Positions 7,901-15,097 of a DNA stretch of 38,469 bases are shown one piece after another. Both the position numbers and the translations under genes were made by a program. The notes under the pieces are model-generated. The model was not told where the DNA came from and ran no database searches. It saw only the letters and a list, made by a program, of their open reading frames with translations. The stretch's first letter is position 1, and each line of letters starts with the position of its first letter. The DNA is from an uncultured Erysipelotrichaceae bacterium (GTDB lineage: Bacteria; Bacillota_I; Bacilli_A; Erysipelotrichales; Erysipelotrichaceae): contig CACXCB010000366.1 in NCBI GenBank assembly GCA_902766005.1, positions 1 to 38,469 of the forward strand. The letters are read 5' to 3'.

Positions 7901-8703
7901 AATTCTTTCACCAGTCCTTCCATTGTCAGATGTTTTTCCACTTCTACTCCATGCTGATGCAGAAAATCACCAAGTTTCATGCTGAAAGGTGTATCGAGCT
8001 GTATTGCCCTGATCTTCCTTTCATCCGCAAATACTTCATGAGGCGTGCCTTGCATCGCCAGTCTTCCGTTATCTAGAGCAAGGACATAATCACTTTGCGC
8101 AACTTCATCTATATCATGGGTAATGGATAAAATTGTCAACCCGATTTCTTTATGCAGTTCCATGATGACCTTTTTGATCTCATCTTTTCCCTGTGGATCC
8201 AGCATGCTGGTGGCTTCATCAAAAATCAATACACTCGGTTTCATTGCCAGAACACCGGCAATTGCAACTCTTTGCTTCTGGCCGCCGCTGAGATGTGTCG
8301 GTTCCTTGTCAAGATATTTTGTCATTCTGACCCTTGCTGCGTTCTCATTGATAATATCATCCATTTCTTCCTGCGGCACGCAATGATTTTCCAAGCCGAA
8401 AGCAATATCATCACGGACTGTTGAACCGATGAACTGGTTGTCCGGATTCTGGAAAACAATGCCGATTCGGTTGCGGATCTTCGGCAGATTTTCCATATTC
8501 AGTTCTAACCCATCAATTTTTATTGTGCCGCTTTCCTTTTCCAGCAAGCCTGCAAGCAATCTGGCAATGGTGGATTTCCCGCTGCCGTTATGTCCGATAA
8601 TGGTTGTATAAGTTCCTTTCTCAATGGAAAAGGATACATCCTGTATCGTCTTCACTTCCTCACTGTAGGAGAAATTCAGATTTTCTACTTCAATAATCTT
8701 CAT
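7876..8703 (-). CDS. ecfA1: ECF transporter ATPase EcfA1
   Basis: ABC ATPase with Walker A GHNGSGKST (about residues 37-45), signature LSGGQKQRVAIAG and Walker B VLIFDEATSMLDP. I used the ATG at 8703, where AAAGGAACG sits upstream and MKIIEVENLNF is the normal N-terminus; the frame stays open 17 codons further but those codons cover the promoter. This is the first gene of the ecfA1-ecfA2-ecfT-truA-phosphatase-CCG unit. Its usual upstream neighbour in Bacillota, rplQ, is not here, so the module has been separated from the ribosomal cluster. Confidence 0.93.
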   Translation of the reverse strand: MKIIEVENLNFSYSEEVKTIQDVSFSIEKGTYTTIIGHNGSGKSTIARLLAGLLEKESGTIKIDGLELNMENLPKIRNRIGIVFQNPDNQFIGSTVRDDIAFGLENHCVPQEEMDDIINENAARVRMTKYLDKEPTHLSGGQKQRVAIAGVLAMKPSVLIFDEATSMLDPQGKDEIKKVIMELHKEIGLTILSITHDIDEVAQSDYVLALDNGRLAMQGTPHEVFADERKIRAIQLDTPFSMKLGDFLHQHGVEVEKHLTMEGLVKELCQYRSNM

Positions 8704-8725
8704 AAACGTTCCTTTAATGTAAACT

Positions 8726-8755
8726 ATTATAAACAAACATGGAAATATTTCCATG
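8726..8755 (-). promoter_or_regulatory. Promoter of the ecf operon with an 18-bp palindromic operator candidate
   Basis: The minus strand carries a perfect -10 TATAAT (8726-8731). A -35-like TGGAAA lies 16 nt upstream, inside the perfect palindrome CATGGAAATATTTCCATG (8738-8755). A symmetric 18-bp site over the -35 and spacer is what a dimeric repressor would use. Its distance to the ecfA1 ATG leaves a short leader with AAAGGAACG. Confidence 0.55.
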
Positions 8756-8763
8756 AAAAGAAT

Positions 8764-8789
8764 CTAAAGAAATGCCTTTTGCAAGGCAT
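8764..8789 (-). terminator. Terminator of the membrane-anchored hypothetical gene
   Basis: The stem ATGCCTT (8772-8778) pairs with AAGGCAT (8783-8789). On the minus strand it is followed by TTTCTTT, 4 bp after the stop codon of the upstream gene. It separates that gene from the ecf operon. Confidence 0.65.
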
Positions 8790-8792
8790 CTC

Positions 8793-9356
8793 TTATTTCA
8801 TTTCCGCAATCAGTTTTTCAAGCACATCTTTTTCAAGCGGCGTATTCAGCGCAAGAATCGAGTAGCTGTATTCTCCGATACTCCAGGAAGCCATGGAGAT
8901 TGTCTCCCCATCTCCTCTTTCCGTGACTTCTGCATCCCCCACATCCACTATATTGGTGCTTCTGAAAGTCACATTCGGTTCATAGAGCTCACTGCCGTCG
9001 CATGTATATGCTTTGGAGAAACGGACACCTTCCTCCCCTGCATCATTGGTAAACCATTCTTCTATCACAACGTTGGTATATGCCCTGAAATTTGTATTCG
9101 GATAGAGATCAGGCTGTGGATTTTCCGGAATTTCAGCTTCAAAATTGGCAATCAGGGAAGCGGCTCTTAAACTGTCGACATCAATCCACATCGCTGTCTG
9201 CTGCTGTCCGAACGGGCTCTGGTAGTTGACCCCGCATGCATTGCCCTGCAGCTGCTTTCCGTTGGTTAAGGTCATGATCAAGACACCGATTGCCGCAATG
9301 GCAATCACAATCAGAATATATGTTTTGGCGGATATACCGTTCTTCTTCTCATCCAT
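8793..9356 (-). CDS. Membrane-anchored hypothetical protein
   Basis: A 187-aa protein of unknown function. A short Lys-rich cytoplasmic start (MDEKKNG) is followed by one hydrophobic helix at about residues 11-31 and a soluble acidic domain of about 150 residues, predicted outside. There is no lipobox or sortase motif, so an uncleaved N-terminal anchor is likely. The domain is rich in aromatic and beta-forming residues (NFRAYTNVVIEEWF, SYSILALN). The ATG follows GAGGTGATTTTGT. It is monocistronic, with a terminator downstream and a divergent glycosylase gene upstream. Confidence 0.7.
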   Translation of the reverse strand: MDEKKNGISAKTYILIVIAIAAIGVLIMTLTNGKQLQGNACGVNYQSPFGQQQTAMWIDVDSLRAASLIANFEAEIPENPQPDLYPNTNFRAYTNVVIEEWFTNDAGEEGVRFSKAYTCDGSELYEPNVTFRSTNIVDVGDAEVTERGDGETISMASWSIGEYSYSILALNTPLEKDVLEKLIAEMK

Positions 9357-9456
9357 ACAAAATCACCTCGATAGATACTATAAATGACTTTGCCGGATTT
9401 TACCAGTCTAAATATCCGAATCATATGCAAAGAAGTAAAGATGTATACGATCGATT

Positions 9457-9465
9457 TGGTATAAT
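9457..9465 (+). promoter_or_regulatory. Extended -10 promoter of the AlkX-like gene
   Basis: TGGTATAAT is a perfect extended -10 (TGnTATAAT) 18 bp before the ATG. No good -35 is seen, as is usual when the extended motif is present. The predicted transcript would begin almost at the GAGGA ribosome site, giving a very short leader. Confidence 0.6.
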
Positions 9466-9482
9466 GATGCTGAGGATTAAAT

Positions 9483-10688
9483 ATGCAAACCATAACCGTT
9501 CAGCAAGCAAGAAGATTTATCCTGTTAAAACAGGGATTATACGGGGAATATTTTTTTCACAAAAAACAAGGTGCACTGGATTACATCATGCAGGCAGGAT
9601 GCATTCAATACGATCCGATTGATGTTGTGGGGAGAAATGCAGAACTGACATTGCAGTCACGCGTGAAAAACTTTCAAAAGAAGGATTTATATCATCTGTT
9701 GTATAAAGACAGAAAACTCGCAGATTATTTTGACAAGGAATTGTCCATTATTCCCATACAGGACTGGCCGTACTTCCAAAGATACAGGGATCTGTGTAAG
9801 AAGAACGGAAAACGCTTTGATGGACTGGATGAGATCTCTCTTCAGGCAAAAGAATATATATGCAAACACGGTCCTGTCAGCTCTGCATCTTTACCTATTG
9901 AAGGCAATATACAATGGCATTCCTCTATTCACTGGAGCGGAGACTGGGGCGGCAAACCGGTAAAAGCTTCCCGATCGGTATTGGAGCAGCTGTATACAAC
10001 CGGCGAACTCGTGATCCATCATAAGGAAGGCACAAGAAAGTATTACGATCTGTCTGAAAAACATATTCCCAAAGAAATCCTTCAGGCAGAAGATCCTCTT
10101 CCTGATGATTTTGATCATGTTAAATGGAGAGTTTTAAGAAGAATCGGTGCCGTAGGATTACTATGGAATAAGAATTCCACTGCCTTTTTAGGCATAAACA
10201 TGGATACAGAGACCAGAAACATAGTCTTTGCAGCATTACTGCAGGAAGGAAAAATCAAAGAAATTTATGTGGAAGGCATATCTTCAGCTTTTTATCTTCT
10301 TTCTTCTGACAGGGAATTACTGGAAAAAGCAGAAAACAAAACCAACCGGAACCGTTGCGAGTTCTTAGCACCTCTCGATCCCATGTTATGGGACAGGAAC
10401 CTGATCAAAGCACTGTTTGACTTTGACTATACATGGGAAATCTATGTACCTGCTTCAAAAAGAAAATACGGATATTATGTGCTGCCTGTTTTATACAATG
10501 ACAGGCTGATCGGCCGGATAGAGCCTGTCATCGAAAACAACACCCTGATAGTAAAAGGCCTCTGGCTGGAACCAGAGACCAAGATGAGCAAAAAGCTGGA
10601 ACATGCCCTTCAGCAAAGATTGAAGAAATTTGCAGTATTCAATCAGTATACCTATATTGAAGGCAATCTTTTGTATTATTCCAGATAA
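9483..10688 (+). CDS. AlkX/YcaQ-like winged-helix DNA glycosylase (HTH_42 family)
   Basis: A 401-aa member of the winged-helix AlkZ/AlkX family, which unhooks interstrand crosslinks and removes bulky alkyl adducts. The diagnostic N-terminal segment reads GCIQYDPIDVVGRN, giving the QxD catalytic pair Gln42/Asp44. This is the AlkX (E. coli YcaQ) variant rather than the QxQ of AlkZ. Further family features are the WSGDWGGKP loop, winged-helix repeats in the middle and FLAPLDPMLWDR followed by FDFDYTWEIYVP. Full length fits the family. It has its own extended -10 promoter and converges on the fic gene with a 13-bp 3' overlap. It could serve self-protection or general alkylation repair; no toxin biosynthesis genes are nearby, so general repair is more likely. 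Confidence 0.85.
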   Translation: MQTITVQQARRFILLKQGLYGEYFFHKKQGALDYIMQAGCIQYDPIDVVGRNAELTLQSRVKNFQKKDLYHLLYKDRKLADYFDKELSIIPIQDWPYFQRYRDLCKKNGKRFDGLDEISLQAKEYICKHGPVSSASLPIEGNIQWHSSIHWSGDWGGKPVKASRSVLEQLYTTGELVIHHKEGTRKYYDLSEKHIPKEILQAEDPLPDDFDHVKWRVLRRIGAVGLLWNKNSTAFLGINMDTETRNIVFAALLQEGKIKEIYVEGISSAFYLLSSDRELLEKAENKTNRNRCEFLAPLDPMLWDRNLIKALFDFDYTWEIYVPASKRKYGYYVLPVLYNDRLIGRIEPVIENNTLIVKGLWLEPETKMSKKLEHALQQRLKKFAVFNQYTYIEGNLLYYSR

Positions 10689-11413
10689 GTGTCAAGTTTA
10701 AGATAACTTTTCGGCTTCTTCATCCATGTTTTTTGCTGACAATATTCAAGGAATCTCTCCAAAGGCTGAATATCTTCCTTTTCGTCATATGCCTGCAGAC
10801 AGTCATAATACAGTTTTTTATCTTCTTCATAAATGATGACAGGTTTTATATGATGCATCAGGAAATAGTAATTCAGCAATGTTCTTCCTACCCTGCCGTT
10901 TCCGTCCGCAAAAGGATGGATGGATTCAAAACGAGCATGAAAATATGCGGCGATCAAGGCATAACGATCTGATTTTGTTTCATTGATTTCATCCAGTAAT
11001 TCGTTTATATCATTTTCGACTTCAGAAGCAGGACTGCCGATTTCATATTTACCGACAATATAATCTCCTTTTTTGAATTCACCCGGCCGTTCTCCCTTCA
11101 GGTATCGATTTTCATCGTAAGTACCGGCAGTAAGAATTCTGTGGATTTCCTTGATCAGAGAAACTGTTATTTCTTTTTTTTCAATCAAATGATCAATCAT
11201 AAAATCCGCGCATCTTTTCTGATTCTGTATTTCAAACAAAGTTCTCGGATCGCCGGAAAAACCTGTTACTTTTCCATTTTCAAAGACTTCCCTTGTATCA
11301 TGATAATCGGTTTCCGGATTTTCAATCTTATTGGAATGATATGCAAACAGAATCCGATAATCAACCATCAAAGTTTGCAAATCCTCTTTCGTTTTATAAT
11401 CTGTTTTCAACAT
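10676..11413 (-). CDS. Fic-domain protein (AMP-transferase type), class II
   Basis: The core motif HPFADGNGRVGR (His about residue 166) is complete, so the protein should transfer AMP or a related group to a hydroxyl on a target protein. The inhibitory helix motif S/TxxxE(G/N) is present in cis near the N-terminus as SNKIEN (residues 27-32). This defines a class II, self-inhibited Fic protein and explains the lack of a separate antitoxin. No extra DNA-binding domain is seen at the C-terminus. I prefer the ATG at 11413 over the TTG six codons upstream because that TTG lies in the promoter region. Neither has a proper ribosome site (see the -10 entry). Target unknown. Confidence 0.88.
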   Translation of the reverse strand: MLKTDYKTKEDLQTLMVDYRILFAYHSNKIENPETDYHDTREVFENGKVTGFSGDPRTLFEIQNQKRCADFMIDHLIEKKEITVSLIKEIHRILTAGTYDENRYLKGERPGEFKKGDYIVGKYEIGSPASEVENDINELLDEINETKSDRYALIAAYFHARFESIHPFADGNGRVGRTLLNYYFLMHHIKPVIIYEEDKKLYYDCLQAYDEKEDIQPLERFLEYCQQKTWMKKPKSYLKLDTYLE

Positions 11414-11419
11414 GAATAA

Positions 11420-11425
11420 AGTATA
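11420..11425 (-). promoter_or_regulatory. -10-like element very close to the fic start
   Basis: On the minus strand TATACT lies only 6 bp before the fic ATG and no Shine-Dalgarno sequence intervenes. If used, the transcript would begin at or within a base or two of the ATG, giving a leaderless mRNA. The -35 region is poor, so this is a tentative call. Confidence 0.3.
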
Positions 11426-11545
11426 ACACAATTATTTATGATTCCCGGAAGATTGTTCCAGCCTCTTTGATAGATATTTGCTCAGCTGAGGATCCACACA
11501 ATAACTCTTCTCTTCTCCATTCTCTTCTACAGAAGCATTCATTCC

Positions 11546-11570
11546 AAAAAAGGCAATGTTTCCCATTGCC
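11546..11570 (-). terminator. Terminator of the decayed MNT-HEPN operon
   Basis: GGCAATG (11552-11558) pairs with CATTGCC (11564-11570). The minus strand then runs into T6 (11546-11551). It lies about 35 bp beyond the inferred original end of the HEPN gene, which supports that reconstruction. The remaining 110 bp up to fic show nothing else. Confidence 0.8.
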
Positions 11571-11604
11571 CAAGTATGTAACCAAAAAACTCTTTCTGAT
11601 TGTT

Positions 11605-12092
11605 TCAAAGCACTTCATCGATCATTATGTCTTCCGGATTCTCATCGGAATATTCATTCCTGTTTCTTTCTTCATCAAGTTGTTGAATCAGTCTCTCTCT
11701 GTTGCTTCCTTACAAGTACATACACCTTCATAACATCTTTCTGCTTCACATTCACTCACCAAAAAAGCACTGTCAGAGGGAATTCTGGCAGTAAAATAAT
11801 AGCCGTCCACATAGCTAAGTGCATTTTGTACATCATCTGATAGTTCAATGTTCATTCTTTGATTGATGAAATTCTGTACAAACCGTAAGCTATGCGTATG
11901 AAGAAAATGATTCTTTTCCCCGACCTCTTCCATCGTTTCCGGTTCAAAATACTCTGAAATAATATGTCTCAGATATCTTTCACAAGTACTCTGTGCAAGT
12001 TACGCAATATCCGATCCTCTTTCACCTCTGTCATAATTCCGCTGGATAAAGCCAAAAGTATCATCAGCAAAGTCCTTATAATTTAATGCCAT
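11605..12092 (-). pseudogene. HepT-like HEPN-domain toxin, inactivated
   Basis: The frame starts at ATG 12092 behind a strong AAAGGAGG site and reads MALNYKDFADDTFGFIQRNY... until an in-frame TAA at 12000-12002 (codon 31). The frame then continues as LAQSTCERYLRHIISEYFEP, FLHTHSLRFVQNFI and YVDGYYFTARIPSD, which together are a HEPN domain of the kind paired with minimal nucleotidyltransferases. A CAA-to-TAA change would explain the stop. Near the end a GAGAGAGA tract (about 11691-11700) appears to carry one extra dinucleotide: removing it turns ATERD-stop into a longer charged helix (ATERLIQQLDEERNRNE) ending at 11605, 35 bp before the terminator. The gene starts one base after the MNT stop codon. 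Two lesions make the product non-functional unless a fragment reinitiates. Confidence 0.75.
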
Positions 12093-12093
12093 T

Positions 12094-12460
12094 TCATTCC
12101 TCCTTTCTTTCATACAGCCGAATCATATCATTTCTCACCATCTGATAAAAGAAACTGTCCCGATTCTGAAAAACATGCTTCATAGTAACACTCGGATCCA
12201 CATTCGCAAGTGAAATATCATGATTCCCTACATTTGATTGAAATTGCCTCCATTTTTCTTCATAACCCGGTACCCCCTCAAAGGCATCGTCAAAAAACAA
12301 ACAGTAAGTCTGCATCACTGTCAAACCTTTGTTCATGCCTTGCACAGCTTCCAAAAAGATACACGCTGTCTATGTATTTCCATATTTGCTCCGCCTGTGC
12401 ATCCATTAAGGCACTTTTTATGGTGTTCTTATGTCTTTCATTCAGCTTTCTTTTATACAT
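12094..12460 (-). pseudogene. MntA-like minimal nucleotidyltransferase antitoxin, frameshifted
   Basis: From ATG 12460 the frame reads MYKRKLNERHKN and then the nucleotidyltransferase signature LFGSCARHEQRFDSDADL, a textbook GS-x-x-R...S-D-x-D motif. It ends at a TGA just after LLFVF. The next frame carries on with DDAFEGVPGYEEKWRQFQ and ends at 12094. Deleting one base from the six-base run at 12292-12297 (T6 on the coding strand) restores an intact protein of about 121 residues. In intact systems this protein AMPylates the HEPN partner on a tyrosine and silences it. Here it immediately precedes the broken HEPN gene, so the pair is a dead MntA-HepT module. The single-base homopolymer change could be a sequencing artefact. 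Confidence 0.78.
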
Positions 12461-12574
12461 ACTCTAACCTATATTAAATACATCATTTAACAGGGCATAT
12501 CGCAAATGTCCAACATTCCATGAAGACACAAAGGAATTCAAATTACAGAAATACAGTCTTTACCTATAATTGTC

Positions 12575-12615
12575 AAAATCCCTGTTCCGGTATTTCCGGA
12601 TACAGGGATTTATTT
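12575..12615. terminator. Strong bidirectional hairpin
   Basis: A long two-part stem: AAATCCCTGT pairs with ACAGGGATTT, and inside it TCCGG pairs with CCGGA around a TATTT loop. T-rich tails occur on both sides. It has no adjacent intact gene. It could end transcription from the skewed region to its right (minus) or insulate the MNT-HEPN promoter. Confidence 0.65.
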
Positions 12616-13150
12616 CTTATTCAGATGCTGCATGTCCCCGTCGACACCCCTTTATCCAATCTTGTTGACTAACAATTATCCTCCCGTCCCTCACCGCGCG
12701 TCATTTTTTCTTCCCAATTGCGCCTCTCTCCTTATCATCTACACGCCTTTCTTAGCACTCTTTTTCTCCATCTGCGCCACCCTCTACACGCTCTCTTTCC
12801 AGTTCTCTCTTCGCAGTAATCTTCTTTTCCGTCTTTCTTGCAAGGCTCCCTTCCCTTTCTCTTTTTCTCCCTTTCCCCACCTATACGGTCGTTTCCGCTC
12901 AGAATCCGAGGCCTTCGCCCCACTTCCGGCAAAAGGCCTTTTTCTCGCGTACAGGCCATGTACACGGCCGGAACGCGAAAAAAGCCCTGTACCAGGCAGA
13001 TACGCCCAGTGCAAGGCTTGGGTTGGGTTTATTCTTTTTTTATTCTTTAGGGAATGGGGTGCAGATTGAGGGGAATAGGCGGGGATAGAGGGAATGGAAA
13101 AGATAAACGGGATTCAACCAAAAAGGACCTGTGCCCAAAGGGGCATAAAG
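12616..13150. other. Gene-free, strand-skewed, hairpin-rich intergenic stretch
   Basis: About 530 bp without a believable gene. From about 12640 to 12900 the plus strand is extremely C+T rich, and from about 13050 to 13110 it turns G+A rich. The region also looks richer in G+C than its flanks. Between them lies a long imperfect hairpin: GGC-T5 with CGCGT (12935-12950) pairs with ACGCG-A6-GCC (12973-12986), with GGCC/GGCC inside. A second nested stem follows, AAGCC (12982-12986) with GGCTT (about 13013-13017). A small TGCCC/GGGCA stem sits near 13134-13147. Open frames of 76-145 codons exist on both strands, but they overlap one another, lack ribosome sites and have low-complexity composition, so I do not call them genes. 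It may hold an unrecognised structured RNA. I looked for tmRNA and RNase P landmarks and saw none. Confidence 0.5.
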
Positions 13151-13184
13151 GGATTAAACAGGAACATTGCAAATGATTATATGT

Positions 13185-15083
13185 TCAATCCGCAATCTCA
13201 TTGCCGGTATAGAGCTGATAATATCTGCCTTTCTTTGCGATGAGTTCATCATGGTTGCCACGCTCAATGATTCTGCCTTGTTCAAGGACCATGATGCAGT
13301 CACTGTTTCTGACGGTTGATAATCTATGTGCAATGACAAAGGTTGTTCTTCCTTTCATCAATGCATCCATGCCTGCCTGTACAATTTTCTCTGTACGTGA
13401 GTCAATGGAAGAAGTTGCTTCATCAAGAATCATTGCCGGCGGATCAGCTACAGCGCATCGGGCAATTGCAAGCAGCTGTCTCTGTCCCTGGGAAAGGTTT
13501 CCTCCATCTCCTTTCAGCATGGTGTTATAGCCTTCAGGAAGTCTGCGGATGAAGCTGTCTGCTCTTGCAAGAGCAGCTGCAGCCATGCAATCCTCGTCTG
13601 TTGCATCCAGTCTTCCGTAACGGATATTTTCCATAACCGTTCCGGTAAACAGATGCGTATCCTGTAATACCATGCCGAGAGATCTTCTGAGATCCGGCTT
13701 CTTGATCTTGTTGATATTGATGTCATCATAACGGATCTTTCCGTCAGCGATATCATAGAAACGGTTAATCAGGTTAGTGATGGTTGTCTTTCCTGCGCCA
13801 GTAGATCCGACAAAAGCAATCTTCTGTCCCGGTTCGGCATCGATATCAATATCATGCAGAATCGTCTTCTTGCCATCATAGCTGAAATCCACACCATAGA
13901 AATTCAGCTTGCCTTCCAGCTTCTGGTATGTGACAGTGCCATCAGCCTGATGAGGATGTCTCCATGCCCACATGCCTGTCTTTTCTTTTGTCTCAATCAG
14001 ATTGCCTTCATCATCTTCTTTTACGTTGACAAGCTCAACATAACCTTCATCAAATTCAGATGGTTCATCCATAACCGCAAAGACTCTTTCCGCACCTGCC
14101 ATGGCACCGATAATTGAAGCGATCTGCTGGGATACCTGTGTGACAGGCATAGAGAAACTCTTATTCAAAGACAGGAAGGAAACAAGCGTCCCAAGTGTCA
14201 GCCCGAAATTCCCTGACAAAGCCATTGTTGCACCGATGACGGCACATAAAACATAAGAAATATTACCGAGATTTGCCATAATCGGCATCATGATGTTGGC
14301 ATACTTGTTGGCATTTGAGGCACTTTCTCTCAGGGAGTTGTTCAGTGTTTCAAAACCCTCAATTGCCTTTTGTTCATGATTGAATACTTTGACAACTTTC
14401 TGCCCGTTCAGCATTTCTTCGATATAACCGTTGACAGCACCTAAATCCTTCTGCTGCTGGATGAAGTAACCTCTGGCCTTGCCACCGAGATTGCCGGAAG
14501 TTTTCAGCTGAATGAAGACCATGCACAATGACAGAATGGTCAGCGGTATATTCATCATGACCATGGATACAAAGGTCGTGACAATCGTTGCCGAGGAATT
14601 GATAATCTGCGGTATGCTCTGACCGATCAATTGTCTTAATGTATCGATATCATTGGTATAAACCGACATGATATCGCCATGCGCATGCGTGTCGAAATAC
14701 TTGATCGGCAGGGATTCCATATGGTTGAATAACTCGCATCTTAATCTTTCCATTGTTCCCTGGCTGACAGTTACCATAACACGGTTATATGTATATGCGG
14801 TAACAACACCGATCAAAAGAATGCTTGCAAGCTTCATCAGTCTTGCCGCTAATGGTGCATAGTCCGGAACGGAAGCCGACAGCAAAGGCGTAATGTAATC
14901 ATCAATCAGCGTTCTGGTAAACAAAGTGGACTGAATGGTACAGACAGCCGTGATCAGGATGCATGCAACCACCAGGAGGAAATGCCATTTATAATATCTG
15001 AACACATAGCCGAGGATTCTTTTCAATGCATCGAAATTCATCTTTCTTTTTTCGCCCATCATGGCGTTTCTTCTCATTGACAT
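13185..15083 (-). CDS. ABC exporter, permease-ATPase subunit with the catalytic (consensus) Walker B
   Basis: A half-transporter fused to its ATPase, 632 aa: six hydrophobic helices in about the first 340 residues, then the nucleotide-binding domain. Walker A is GSTGAGKTT, the signature is the variant LSQGQRQLLAIAR, Walker B is MILDEATSSID with the catalytic Glu, and the switch His is present in VIAHRLSTV. An inserted charged loop of about 50 residues (EDDEGNLIETKEKTG region) precedes the ATPase domain. The start follows GGAGGAAGCAC. It lies 14 bp after the partner ABC gene and forms a heterodimer with it by analogy to TM287/288, BmrCD and LmrCD. With MarR upstream, drug or toxic-lipid efflux is likely; the substrate is unknown. 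Confidence 0.92.
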   Translation of the reverse strand: MSMRRNAMMGEKRKMNFDALKRILGYVFRYYKWHFLLVVACILITAVCTIQSTLFTRTLIDDYITPLLSASVPDYAPLAARLMKLASILLIGVVTAYTYNRVMVTVSQGTMERLRCELFNHMESLPIKYFDTHAHGDIMSVYTNDIDTLRQLIGQSIPQIINSSATIVTTFVSMVMMNIPLTILSLCMVFIQLKTSGNLGGKARGYFIQQQKDLGAVNGYIEEMLNGQKVVKVFNHEQKAIEGFETLNNSLRESASNANKYANIMMPIMANLGNISYVLCAVIGATMALSGNFGLTLGTLVSFLSLNKSFSMPVTQVSQQIASIIGAMAGAERVFAVMDEPSEFDEGYVELVNVKEDDEGNLIETKEKTGMWAWRHPHQADGTVTYQKLEGKLNFYGVDFSYDGKKTILHDIDIDAEPGQKIAFVGSTGAGKTTITNLINRFYDIADGKIRYDDININKIKKPDLRRSLGMVLQDTHLFTGTVMENIRYGRLDATDEDCMAAAALARADSFIRRLPEGYNTMLKGDGGNLSQGQRQLLAIARCAVADPPAMILDEATSSIDSRTEKIVQAGMDALMKGRTTFVIAHRLSTVRNSDCIMVLEQGRIIERGNHDELIAKKGRYYQLYTGNEIAD

Positions 15084-15097
15084 GTGCTTCCTCCTTT

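Noticed and set aside
12632..13069. 145-codon plus-strand open frame, with overlapping 76-codon frames on the minus strand
   Set aside because: Low-complexity, pyrimidine-driven composition; no ribosome site; mutually overlapping frames on both strands; no recognisable protein features.
12616..13150. tmRNA or RNase P RNA in the skewed gap
   Set aside because: I looked for the characteristic end and core sequences of both on each strand and did not find them.
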